Below are positions 39,869 to 48,264 of a stretch of 56,967 nucleotides of DNA, in pieces. A program made the position numbers and the translations under genes. The stretch covers positions 1 to 56,967 of the forward strand of contig CANQXA010000009.1 of the NCBI GenBank assembly GCA_947627765.1, in the 5' to 3' direction. The number at the start of each line of letters is the position of its first letter. Position 1 is the first letter of the stretch. The stretch is from an uncultured Clostridia bacterium. GTDB taxonomy: Bacteria > Bacillota > Clostridia > Christensenellales > Borkfalkiaceae. The notes beneath the pieces were generated by a model. That model worked only from the letters and a program-made list of their open reading frames with translations. It was not told the origin of the DNA and made no database searches.

Positions 39869-40990
39869 ATGATCACGATCCGAGAAGTTTCATCGAGAAA
39901 ACAGAGGCGGGAATTCATCCGGTTTCCCCTCAAACTCTACCGCGGGAATCCCTATTTCGTCCCCGCGCTCTACGGCGACGAAAAGCGGCTCTTTAAGAAG
40001 AACTGCCACTACAACGAGATCTCCGAATCGGTCTATTTTCTCGCGTACGACGAGGCGGGCAAAGTGGTCGGCAGGATCCACGGGATCTTACATCTGACCG
40101 CCAACGAGAAATGGCGGCAGCGGCGGGTGCGCTTTACGCGGTTCGACGCGATCGACGACCAGCGCGTCGCCGACGCCCTCTTCGCCGCCCTCGAAAGCTG
40201 GGCAAAGACCCGCGGCATGACCGAGATCGTCGGTCCCTTGGGATTTTCCGATCTCGAACGCGAAGGGCTCCTCATCGAGGGGTTCGACCAACTCTCCACC
40301 TTCGAAGAGCAGTACAACTTCCCCTACTATCAGAAGCTCATTGAAAACTGCGGCTACACGAAGGAAGTGGATTGGCTGGAACACCGTCTCTCCTTGCCCG
40401 ACGAGCCCGACGAGCGGCTGGACCGCGTCGCCGACAAGATCATGAAGCGGTACAACCTTCATGTCGCCGAGGCGAAGAACACGGGCGAATATTTGAAGCT
40501 GTACGCGGGCAAGTTCTTCGACATCCTCGATAAGACGTACGCCGAGATCTACGGGACCATCCCCTTCACCGAGGCGATGAAAAAGGACCTCATCAAGTCC
40601 TTCCGCCAGATCCTCGACCTTAGATTTATCCGCCTCATCCTCGACGAAAAGGGGGATCCCGTCTGCTTCGGGCTGTGCTTCCCCTCCATCGGCTACGCCC
40701 TGCAAAAGTCGGGCGGGCGGCTCACCATTCCCACCCTCTTCAAGATCTTGCACGCGGTGAAAAAGCCCGAGATCATCGATTTGGGGCTCATCGGCGTGAC
40801 GGCGGAGTACCGCAACAAGGGCGTGACCGCCCTTCTCATCAGCGAGATCATGAACCTGCTCAAACACGAGGGGGTCAAATTCATGGAGACCAACTTGAAT
40901 CTCGAGGACAACTACGCCATCCTCAACTATTGGAAAGTCTTCAACAGCGTCCAGCATAAGCGCCGCCGCTCCTTCGTCAAGGAGATCTGA
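39869..40990 (+). CDS. GNAT-fold acyltransferase-like protein
   Basis: 373 residues from the ATG at 39869 (MITIREVSSRKQRREFIRFP). The N-terminal half begins like a family of conserved proteins with 'FIRFPLKLYRGNPYFVPALYGDE', 'VGRIHGILHLTANEKW' and 'TEIVGPLGFSDLEREGLLIEGFD'; the C-terminal half has 'IIDLGLIGVTAEYRNKGVTALLISEIMNLL', the acetyl-CoA-binding GNAT motif. So it is a tandem GNAT protein, acceptor unknown. The gene is single, with two tandem promoters, the nearer one giving a leaderless mRNA, and a bidirectional terminator after it. Confidence 0.75.
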   Translation: MITIREVSSRKQRREFIRFPLKLYRGNPYFVPALYGDEKRLFKKNCHYNEISESVYFLAYDEAGKVVGRIHGILHLTANEKWRQRRVRFTRFDAIDDQRVADALFAALESWAKTRGMTEIVGPLGFSDLEREGLLIEGFDQLSTFEEQYNFPYYQKLIENCGYTKEVDWLEHRLSLPDEPDERLDRVADKIMKRYNLHVAEAKNTGEYLKLYAGKFFDILDKTYAEIYGTIPFTEAMKKDLIKSFRQILDLRFIRLILDEKGDPVCFGLCFPSIGYALQKSGGRLTIPTLFKILHAVKKPEIIDLGLIGVTAEYRNKGVTALLISEIMNLLKHEGVKFMETNLNLEDNYAILNYWKVFNSVQHKRRRSFVKEI

Positions 40991-41010
40991 GCGCTCCCTT
41001 TCGTGAAAAT

Positions 41011-41045
41011 GCGCCCGCCGTGCTTGCACGGCGGGCGCTTCCTTT
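41011..41045. terminator. Bidirectional terminator between convergent genes
   Basis: Thirteen-base-pair perfect stem GCGCCCGCCGTGC / GCACGGCGGGCGC with loop TT, then TTCCTTTTT. Confidence 0.88.
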
Positions 41046-41051
41046 TTGTTT

Positions 41052-43283
41052 TTACTTCTTCTTTTTTCTTAAAATGAGGATCGCGACCACTCCCGCGCCC
41101 GCGAGCAAAGCCGTTACCCCCGCCACGGTGAACAAAACGGGCGCGGGCGCGATCTTCCATTTCGCGTAGAGCGCAAGGTCGCCGCGTACGGTCACGCGGG
41201 TCGCTTTGGCGGCGTACGTCTCGTCGAGGTACCAACCGTCGAACACGCGGAAGGAAAACGCGGAAGTGAAGATCTCGGGCGGCGCGACCACTTCCTCGTA
41301 GCCCGCCTTCAAGGTCCCGTACTCCTTCCCGTTTGAATAGAGGGTGACAACGTATTCTTTGGGGACGCTCTCGTACTCCGCGGTAAACGCCGTCTCGCCC
41401 GTGATGTTGTCTACGTCCCCTCCCCAGCCCGAGAAACGGTAGAGGTACCGCTCGTCGGAGGCGACTTCGGGGGGATCGGGCGGCGCCGCGGCAGAGCCGT
41501 AGAGGACGGTCTGCTCCGAAAGAAGCACGCCGTCCCGCGAGTAAAAGCGGACAGGATAGCTCCTGAGCGCCGCTTCGTACTGCGCGCGCACGACCATGTC
41601 CGAACGGACGAGCCTCCATTCGTGCGGCTCCCTGTCCCAACCCGTAAACGTATAGGTGAACTTCTCGTCCGCGGCGCGTACGGGCGGGTCGGGCGGAGTC
41701 ACTTCGCCATAGAGATCGACCGCATAGCTCGCGATCTCGGCGCCGTCGTGATCTTCGAAGCGGACGATCTTCATGTCGTCCTCCGAACCCTGCATAAGGA
41801 GCCCGCTGCGGTAGAGCGCACTGCGGATGGCGCCGAGCGCCTCCGAGGGATAGCGAAGGTCGCTCGCCGCCCTCAAAAATGCGTGCGCGAAGTCGGAGAA
41901 CGTCGCGTTCTCCCCGAGGGTGCAAAGGGTGGCGTACCACAGTTTTCCCACCCGTTCGCGGGTGAAAAACGCGGGCATCTGCTCATAGATCTCCGATTGG
42001 ATATGGGAGACGATCGTGCTGTTCCAATGGACGCCGCCGTTGTCGCACTGGTGGCTGTCGTGATTGCCTCCGAGGTTGCACGGGGGTACCATGTCCGCGG
42101 TCGTGACGCGCTGGGGATAGGCAGGGCTCTTCATCGAGCGCAGTCCGTAGCTCCCCTCGGGCACGCCGTTTTCGCCGATCGTCCAAAAGTCCTCTTCGGA
42201 GAGTTCGTGCCCCTCGATGAGAGAGCCGAAGATGTCCGAAAACGCCTCGTTGAGGGCGCCCGATTCGTTCAGATAGACAAACCCCGCAACGAACTCGGTG
42301 ATCCCGTGCTGATATTCGTGGGCGATGACGTCAACCGCGGCGCCCTGACGGTAGAGCGTGCCATAGGGATCGCCGTCGCCCACATAGATGATCCCCGCCC
42401 GCCGTCCGCCGTCGTAACTGAACATCGCGTTCTCGAAGCGGTCGCCGTAATGGACGATGAGATAGACGGGGATCTCCCCGCGGGAGGAGGCGTTGCCCGC
42501 GATCTCGTCGCTGTTGCCGTCCAGCCCCAGCCGCCGCGCGCCCGTATAGGTCCCGTCGGCATAAAAATCGTACGCCTTGACGGCGCTCGTGAACACGCTG
42601 ACCGCCATCTCGTCGAAGTCGGGCTTCCCCTCGCTCGCGTAGGGACGGGTGAGCTGGGAGCGGTATGTATAGATGTTGCGCGTGCGGTCGGCGAGGGTGT
42701 ACCTGCCGTTCGCGTCGCACTCCGCGTCGAAGGTGACGAGGTTGCCGAGGGCGTCCCGCGCGGTCACGGGGACGGAGGCAGGGGAGACGCGGGGAGAATT
42801 CAGCAGAACTTCTCCGTCCTCGGCGGAGACAATGAGCCGTTCGCTCTCCGCGGTGGAAAATTCGTAGGCGGAAAGGGACCCCTCTTCGCGGTAGACGATC
42901 TTCCGCGCCGAGAGCACCTCGCCGTACTGCTCCGCCACTTCTTCCGCTTCCTCCTCCGAAAGGGAGTAGACGGGGTTTCCGACGGGGAGATACCGCCCGC
43001 CCGAAGAGAGGAGATTCCCCTCGCGGTCCATAGAGAGGGTCACGAGCCCGCCGAAGACGTCCGCACCCCCTTCGACCTGACGGAACCGATAGACCGTTCC
43101 ATAGTCCACGGCAAGGGCGTTTTCCAAACGGTAATGGGAAGCGTTCTCTCCTACAACGGAGGCGAGCGCCGAAAACGGGGCACCCATGTCCGAAGAGGAG
43201 GCTTCAAAAGCGCCGACGGCGAGCGGCGCGGCGCCGCCCGAAAATAGGGCTGCGGCAAGGATCGCCGCAAGAATTTTCTTCAT
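41052..43283 (-). CDS. Cell-surface M4 (thermolysin-type) metalloprotease with beta repeats
   Basis: 743 residues. Signal peptide (MKKILAAILAAALFSGGAAP), then an FTP/PepSY-like propeptide. The catalytic domain has HEYQH at about residues 320-324 (zinc ligands), 'GALNEAFSDIFGSLIEG' (third ligand Glu) and the M4 'GGVHWNSTIVSH' motif with its His. From about residue 530 come three beta modules of the Listeria-Bacteroides type ('YTFTGWDREPHEW', 'YRFSGWGGDVDNITGETAFTAEYE', 'FRVFDGWYLDETYAAKATRVTVRGDLALYAKW'), then a membrane helix and KKKK tail. It should be a membrane-anchored outer-surface protease. It starts two bases after the GH13 stop: same operon as GH13 and GH3. Confidence 0.87.
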   Translation of the reverse strand: MKKILAAILAAALFSGGAAPLAVGAFEASSSDMGAPFSALASVVGENASHYRLENALAVDYGTVYRFRQVEGGADVFGGLVTLSMDREGNLLSSGGRYLPVGNPVYSLSEEEAEEVAEQYGEVLSARKIVYREEGSLSAYEFSTAESERLIVSAEDGEVLLNSPRVSPASVPVTARDALGNLVTFDAECDANGRYTLADRTRNIYTYRSQLTRPYASEGKPDFDEMAVSVFTSAVKAYDFYADGTYTGARRLGLDGNSDEIAGNASSRGEIPVYLIVHYGDRFENAMFSYDGGRRAGIIYVGDGDPYGTLYRQGAAVDVIAHEYQHGITEFVAGFVYLNESGALNEAFSDIFGSLIEGHELSEEDFWTIGENGVPEGSYGLRSMKSPAYPQRVTTADMVPPCNLGGNHDSHQCDNGGVHWNSTIVSHIQSEIYEQMPAFFTRERVGKLWYATLCTLGENATFSDFAHAFLRAASDLRYPSEALGAIRSALYRSGLLMQGSEDDMKIVRFEDHDGAEIASYAVDLYGEVTPPDPPVRAADEKFTYTFTGWDREPHEWRLVRSDMVVRAQYEAALRSYPVRFYSRDGVLLSEQTVLYGSAAAPPDPPEVASDERYLYRFSGWGGDVDNITGETAFTAEYESVPKEYVVTLYSNGKEYGTLKAGYEEVVAPPEIFTSAFSFRVFDGWYLDETYAAKATRVTVRGDLALYAKWKIAPAPVLFTVAGVTALLAGAGVVAILILRKKKK

Positions 43284-43285
43284 GT

Positions 43286-44587
43286 TTATACCTCGATCAC
43301 AAAGGCGGAATAGGGCGGAAGGGTGAGCGCGGAAAGGGACAATGTCTCGCCCGTCAAGAGGTCGCGTCCCTCCCCCGTTCCGACGTTCAGCGTGCAGGGA
43401 GCCCCGTCGATATTGATCGCCGTGATCACGCGCCCCTCCCCCTCGCGGGCGAAGGCGAGATAGAGATTCCCGAGCGCGATCTTGCGGTAGGAGCCGTAGG
43501 CGAGCGCGCGCGAGGAGCTTCTGATCCGCGCAAGACGGGCAAGGTGGGCGAAGAGATCCTCGTCTCTTCCGATGGTTTCGACGGGCGGACGAAGATCGCG
43601 GTCGTTATTCCCCTTGTTCCCCTCTGCGCCGTGCTCCGAACCGTAGTAGACGCAGGGAATGCCCGGCATCGTGAAGAGCAAGGTGTAGAGTCCTTTCAGA
43701 TTTCTTCGCTCGCGGAGCGCCGTCGCCGCCCGCGCAACGTCGTGATTATCCGCAAAATTGAACAAGTTCTTGCCCTTTGCGATCGCCCACGGGAGATCGG
43801 CAAAGAGACGGGTCATGGAGTGCTCGATCTCGAAGAGGTTGCGGCTGTTGAAGGCGGACACCATGCCGTGGAAACATTCGTAATCGGTCGCCGAGTCGAG
43901 ACAGGCGGGCGTGAGGTAGCGGAGAAAATTCTGGAGGTGAATGGTCTCCCCCATCAAAAAGAAGTCCTCCCGCTTCTCGCGGACAACGCGCCGGAGCATC
44001 TCCATAAACCAAGCGGGAAGGGAGTAAGCGACGTCCAGCCTCAGACCGTCGATCCCGAATTCGTCGATCCAAAAGCGGACGGCGTCCATCAGGTAGCGTT
44101 GAAGGTCCTCGTTTTCGAGGCGGAGCTTCACGAGCTCGGCGTGCCCCTCCCAATTCTGGTAGCCGAACCCGTCGTTGTAGGGAGAATTGCCGCGGAAATC
44201 GAGGTGGAACCAAAAGCGGTACGGCGTCCCCTCCCGCAGGCGTTTGACCTCCTCGAAGGGCGCAAATTTGCGCCCCGTGTGATGAAAAACGCCGTCGAGT
44301 ACGACGCGGATCCCGTTGTCGTGCAACGCCTCTACGAGCTCTTTGAACTCCCCGTTGGTGCCGAGACGGCGGTCTACCGTGTAGAAATCGACGGTATCGT
44401 ACCCGTGCCGCTCCGATTCGAAGAGCGGATTAAAGAGCACGGCGCCGACGCCGAGCCGTTTGAGCTCGGGGATGCGCTCCTTGATCTTATGGAGGCGGTG
44501 GCGCACCTCCCCGAAATCGTTCTCCCACTCCGCGCCGCAATAGCCGAGGGGATAGATCTGATAAAACACACATTCATCGAACCACAT
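43286..44587 (-). CDS. GH13 family alpha-amylase-like enzyme
   Basis: 433 residues, no signal peptide. Conserved regions: 'VVLDGVFHHTG' (region I), 'GLRLDVA' with nucleophile D185, 'LMGETIH' with acid/base E214 and 'FADNHD' with D283. The domain B is small and no carbohydrate-binding module is present, suggesting an intracellular maltodextrin- or oligosaccharide-acting enzyme such as a neopullulanase or maltogenic amylase. The start (MWFDECVFYQIYPLGYCG) overlaps the GH3 stop by 14 bases. Confidence 0.88.
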   Translation of the reverse strand: MWFDECVFYQIYPLGYCGAEWENDFGEVRHRLHKIKERIPELKRLGVGAVLFNPLFESERHGYDTVDFYTVDRRLGTNGEFKELVEALHDNGIRVVLDGVFHHTGRKFAPFEEVKRLREGTPYRFWFHLDFRGNSPYNDGFGYQNWEGHAELVKLRLENEDLQRYLMDAVRFWIDEFGIDGLRLDVAYSLPAWFMEMLRRVVREKREDFFLMGETIHLQNFLRYLTPACLDSATDYECFHGMVSAFNSRNLFEIEHSMTRLFADLPWAIAKGKNLFNFADNHDVARAATALRERRNLKGLYTLLFTMPGIPCVYYGSEHGAEGNKGNNDRDLRPPVETIGRDEDLFAHLARLARIRSSSRALAYGSYRKIALGNLYLAFAREGEGRVITAINIDGAPCTLNVGTGEGRDLLTGETLSLSALTLPPYSAFVIEV

Positions 44588-46841
44588 CTTCTTCTCCCGT
44601 AACGAAGGGCAGGATCGCCCTTAGGACTTCGCAGGCGTTTTTTCTGAGCTCGTCTTGCGTCAGACGCCCCCGTCTCAGCGCCCCCTTCAACCCTCCGTAT
44701 TGATAACCTTTTCCGATATATGTACCGCCCGGCATGAGGACGTTGACCCCCGCACGGACGCGGTATGCGTTGTTTTTGAGCCCGCCGCGTTTGCCGCGCC
44801 TCATCCACCAATCGGTGACCACGCACCCCTCGAATCCCCACTCGCGGCGGAGCACGCCGCGCACGAGCGCCTCATGGTAGTGGGCGTAGACGCCGTTGAT
44901 TTTATTGTAAGACGTCATGAGAAAGCGCGGGCGGGATTCCTTGACGCAGATCTCGAAGCCGGCAAGATAGAGTTCCCGCAGGGCGCGCTCCGAGAGGACG
45001 GAATCGCTCCTGCTGCGGTTGAATTCGCGGTTGTTGCAACAGAAATGCTTGGGGCACGCCGCCGCGCCCGACGAATGGATCCCCCGCACCGCCGCGGCGG
45101 CAAGTTTTCCCGTGAGAAGCGGGTCCTCCGAAAAATACTCGAAATTCCTGCCGCAGAGGGGCGTCCTGTGGAGATTCATCCCCGGCGCGAGCAAGACGTG
45201 CGACCCCCTCTTCGCCATCTCCCTTCCAACCAGCGCATAGACCGAAGTAAGCAGCTCTTCGTCGAACGAACAGGCGAGCAAGGTTGCCGAGGGGATGAGC
45301 GAGCAGGGCGCCCGCATTCTGATGCCGGAGGGACCGTCCGTCATGGTGACGGCGGGAACGCCGCGCGCGCGAAGAGAAGGCGTGACGCCCCCCATAACGC
45401 CCGCATTGCCGGGCGCGCCGAGCGGACTGTCCATTTTGAGCGCGCCGTAGGCGAGCGCTTCGAGATCGTCTAACCCGAGCTCGGCGCAAAATTCCTCCAA
45501 ACCGATCTCGCCCCGTTTGACGTCAGAGAGGGTATGACTTCCTGTCCGCGCGGGGATGGAAATCTCCTCCAAGGGGGGCGGCGCGATCGGCGAAAGCTGT
45601 TCGACGATCTCCCGTTTGAGCGAAAACGTGGATACCATGTCCGCGGAGCGCACGTCGGTTCCGACATAAAGCGCATAGTCGCCGCCGACCGCAAAGGCGT
45701 GGAGCGCGGCGTCGTAAGAGGCAAAGAGCCGTTTTTCGAGCGGGATCCTGCCCCGCTCTTCCCCGCCCGGGGGGATGGGAGCGGTCTTGTGAAAGGCGAT
45801 GAGTTCGCGCGCGGGGGAATCCCCCGGTTTTTGTACGTACACCTGTACGACTTCCCGCCCCGAAGTGGTTCCGACGTTCCGCACGCAGTACTCCACTGCG
45901 CCGCCCAAATACCGCGCGGTGACCAGAAAGGCGGTGTAGCTCAACCCGAAGCCGAAGGGATAACGCACCCGATCCTGCGCGAAGGTCTCGAAATGGCGGT
46001 AGCCGAGATAGATGTCTTCCTTATACTCCACCCGCGCTGGCGAGCCGTAATATGCGGCGGTGGGCAGATCGGAATAGGACATGGGTACGGCGTCCGCGAG
46101 CTTTCCCGAGGGGCAGACCTTGCCCAAAAGGAGATCCGCGGCGGCGCCGCCCGCCTCCATTCCCCCCTGCCAGAGGACCAGCACGGCGGAAAAGTGAAAT
46201 TCGTCGAGAAAGGAGAGGTCGATGAGCCCGCCGATATTGAGCAGGAGCACGACCCTTTGGAACTTCTTCTCCACGGCGCAAAGGAGCGCTCTCTCCCCGC
46301 GGGAGAGGAAGTAGCTCCCCTCTTCGAGCTCGAGATCGCGATCCTCGCCGCTCGCCCGCCCGATTACGACGACGGCGGTATCGGTCTCCTCCGCCGCACG
46401 GTTCAAGATCTCTTCGGGTACGGCGGGTTCGGGGTTGGAAAAATCCCAATCGCCCCATCCGCCCTTGCGGGCGGGCTCGCGGGCGGAGAAGTCTTCATAG
46501 AAGGCGCGCACGCACTCCGAAAGGGGCGCGTTTGCGGCAATTAGTCCATCGAGGATGCAGACATGGTATGGGGATAACACGTCGCCGCCCGAACCGTAAC
46601 CCGAATAGAAGGTATCCTTTTGCGTCCTTCCGAAGAGGGCGAATTTTCGGGTGAGGGGCAGTGTTTTGTCGTTTTCGAGCAGGACGGCGCCCTCCGCGGC
46701 CGCCCGCCTTAAAAGCGCTTCGCCTTGGGGAGAGCCGCCCGCGTCCCCGCCGCCCAATTCCTGCCTCAGCCGCCGCCCGGCGACCTTGAAATACATCTTG
46801 GCGAGCGCTCCGACAATGCGCTGGCGCACCGTTCTCGGCAT
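44574..46841 (-). CDS. GH3 beta-glucosidase with swapped domain order
   Basis: 755 residues from the ATG at 46841 (MPRTVRQRIVGALAK), ribosome site AAAGGAGG. In most GH3 enzymes the TIM-barrel comes first; here the order is reversed. Residues about 30-290 are the alpha/beta sandwich ('AVLLENDKTLPL', 'GRASGEDRDLELEEGSYFLSRGERALLCAV', 'PFGFGLSYTAF'), about 300-400 an Fn3-like domain, and the barrel is at the C-terminus with 'GVTPSLRARGVPAVTMTDGPSGIR', 'CPKHFCCNNREFNRSRSD' and the nucleophile Asp in 'CVVTDWW'. This reversed type is known in rumen and gut Firmicutes. No signal peptide. First gene of the GH3-GH13-M4 operon. Confidence 0.9.
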   Translation of the reverse strand: MPRTVRQRIVGALAKMYFKVAGRRLRQELGGGDAGGSPQGEALLRRAAAEGAVLLENDKTLPLTRKFALFGRTQKDTFYSGYGSGGDVLSPYHVCILDGLIAANAPLSECVRAFYEDFSAREPARKGGWGDWDFSNPEPAVPEEILNRAAEETDTAVVVIGRASGEDRDLELEEGSYFLSRGERALLCAVEKKFQRVVLLLNIGGLIDLSFLDEFHFSAVLVLWQGGMEAGGAAADLLLGKVCPSGKLADAVPMSYSDLPTAAYYGSPARVEYKEDIYLGYRHFETFAQDRVRYPFGFGLSYTAFLVTARYLGGAVEYCVRNVGTTSGREVVQVYVQKPGDSPARELIAFHKTAPIPPGGEERGRIPLEKRLFASYDAALHAFAVGGDYALYVGTDVRSADMVSTFSLKREIVEQLSPIAPPPLEEISIPARTGSHTLSDVKRGEIGLEEFCAELGLDDLEALAYGALKMDSPLGAPGNAGVMGGVTPSLRARGVPAVTMTDGPSGIRMRAPCSLIPSATLLACSFDEELLTSVYALVGREMAKRGSHVLLAPGMNLHRTPLCGRNFEYFSEDPLLTGKLAAAAVRGIHSSGAAACPKHFCCNNREFNRSRSDSVLSERALRELYLAGFEICVKESRPRFLMTSYNKINGVYAHYHEALVRGVLRREWGFEGCVVTDWWMRRGKRGGLKNNAYRVRAGVNVLMPGGTYIGKGYQYGGLKGALRRGRLTQDELRKNACEVLRAILPFVTGEEDVVR

Positions 46842-46869
46842 GACGTCCTCCTTTTTGCGCTTTCTTCCG

Positions 46870-46898
46870 ATTTTATCATAACTTTGCCGCTCTGTCAA
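46870..46898 (-). promoter_or_regulatory. Promoter of the GH3-GH13-M4 operon
   Basis: Minus strand TTGACA (46893-46898), 17 bases, TAAAAT (46870-46875). It is divergent to the M18 promoter, with 19 bases between the two -35 boxes. Confidence 0.75.
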
Positions 46899-46917
46899 GG
46901 TAAGCGGGGGGAATCGG

Positions 46918-46946
46918 TTGCGTTTTGCGGAAAAATCGGATATAAT
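46918..46946 (+). promoter_or_regulatory. Promoter of the M18 aminopeptidase gene
   Basis: TTGCGT (46918-46923), 17 bases, TATAAT (46941-46946). Confidence 0.7.
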
Positions 46947-46977
46947 TGGGGAAAAGAAACCAAAACGGAGAAATGAT

Positions 46978-48177
46978 ATGACCTTCGAAGAATTTTTATC
47001 GACCTCTTATACCCCCTACCATGCGGTGGAGAACGCGGTGCGGATGCTCGAGGGAGCGGGATTCACCCCCTTGGGCGGGGACTGCGCCGCGGGCGGGAAG
47101 TATTATACCGTGCGGGGCGGGAGCCTCATCGCCTTCCGTCTCGGGCGGGGAGACTTCAAGATCGTCGCCTCCCATACCGATTCCCCCTGCCTCAAACTGA
47201 AAGAGGAGCCCGCCATCGCGGGGGAATTCACGCGGCTCAACACCGAACCGTACGGCGGCGGGCTGTGGTATACCTTTTTCGACCGTCCGCTGAAGATCGC
47301 GGGGCGGACCGTCGTAAGGCGGAACGGCAAGCTGGTCCCCGTAAACTATGCGAGCGGGTTCAACGTCGTACTCCCCTCTCTCGCCATCCATATGGACCGC
47401 GAAGCGAATGAGAAATTCGCGCCCAATCTGCAAACGGAGCTCCCCGTCCTCTCCCTCGGCAAGACGGAGTGGAAGAAGATCGCGGGGGAAGCGGTCTCGT
47501 ACGATCTCTTTGCCGTCCCCGCGCAGACGCCCTTTATAAGCGGCGCGAATGGGGAATTCCTCTCCTCGCCGCGGATCGACAACCTCACGGGTATGTACTA
47601 TTCCGTCTGCGCGCTCATCCGCTCGTATAGCTATTCGGGGACGATCGTCGCCGCCTGCCTCGAAGCGGAGGAGATCGGAAGCCGCACCTTCGGGGGCGCG
47701 GGAAGCGATTTTTTGCGGACGGCCCTCAAAGCCGTATCGCCCGAGGGGGATCTTTCCCGCTCCTTTTTGATCTCGCTCGACAACGCCCACTCCCTTCATC
47801 CCAACCATCCCGAAAAGTGCGATCCGACCAACCGCGCGATCATGGGGAAGGGGGTCGTCATCAAGGGTCATGCGGGCGGCGCCTATACGACGGACGCGCT
47901 GACTTCCGCCGTCCTCAAAGAGCTGTTCCAAAAGCACGGCGTGCCCTTCCAGACCTTCTACAACCGCTCCGACCTCAGAAGCGGATCCACGCTCGGGGCG
48001 ATCTCGCTCGGGCAGGCGGGGATCCCCTCCGCAGACATGGGGCTCGCACAGCTCGCCATGCACTCCGCCGTGGAGACGGTGGCGCGCGCCGATCTCGAAG
48101 CGCTCTCGCGCGCACTCGACGCGTTCTACGGCTGCGATATTCGCTTCGACGGGGAGGGCGTGACCGTCCGCAGTTGA
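46978..48177 (+). CDS. M18 family aspartyl aminopeptidase
   Basis: 399 residues from ATG 46978 (MTFEEFLSTSYTPYHAVENA), ribosome site CGGAGA. The dinuclear zinc site is visible: 'VASHTDSPCLKLK' (His, Asp), 'CLEAEEIGSR' (catalytic Glu-Glu), 'LDNAHSLHPN' (Asp) and 'LAMHSAVE' (final His). It removes N-terminal Asp or Glu from peptides in the cytosol as a large oligomer. Length is normal. Monocistronic with its own promoter and strong terminator. Confidence 0.93.
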   Translation: MTFEEFLSTSYTPYHAVENAVRMLEGAGFTPLGGDCAAGGKYYTVRGGSLIAFRLGRGDFKIVASHTDSPCLKLKEEPAIAGEFTRLNTEPYGGGLWYTFFDRPLKIAGRTVVRRNGKLVPVNYASGFNVVLPSLAIHMDREANEKFAPNLQTELPVLSLGKTEWKKIAGEAVSYDLFAVPAQTPFISGANGEFLSSPRIDNLTGMYYSVCALIRSYSYSGTIVAACLEAEEIGSRTFGGAGSDFLRTALKAVSPEGDLSRSFLISLDNAHSLHPNHPEKCDPTNRAIMGKGVVIKGHAGGAYTTDALTSAVLKELFQKHGVPFQTFYNRSDLRSGSTLGAISLGQAGIPSADMGLAQLAMHSAVETVARADLEALSRALDAFYGCDIRFDGEGVTVRS

Positions 48178-48213
48178 AGACGGCAGTCGATAGCAATCGT
48201 CGATAACATCGGA

Positions 48214-48251
48214 AAAGCCGCCCGCCGTGCCTAAGCACGGCGGGCGGCTTT
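48214..48251. terminator. Terminator between M18 gene and ABC exporter operon
   Basis: Seventeen-base-pair perfect stem AAAGCCGCCCGCCGTGC / GCACGGCGGGCGGCTTT, loop CTAA, T-rich after it. The core CCGCCCGCCGTGC is shared with the terminators at 41011 and, in part, 24405. Confidence 0.9.
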
Positions 48252-48264
48252 CTTGTCGCTTTTT

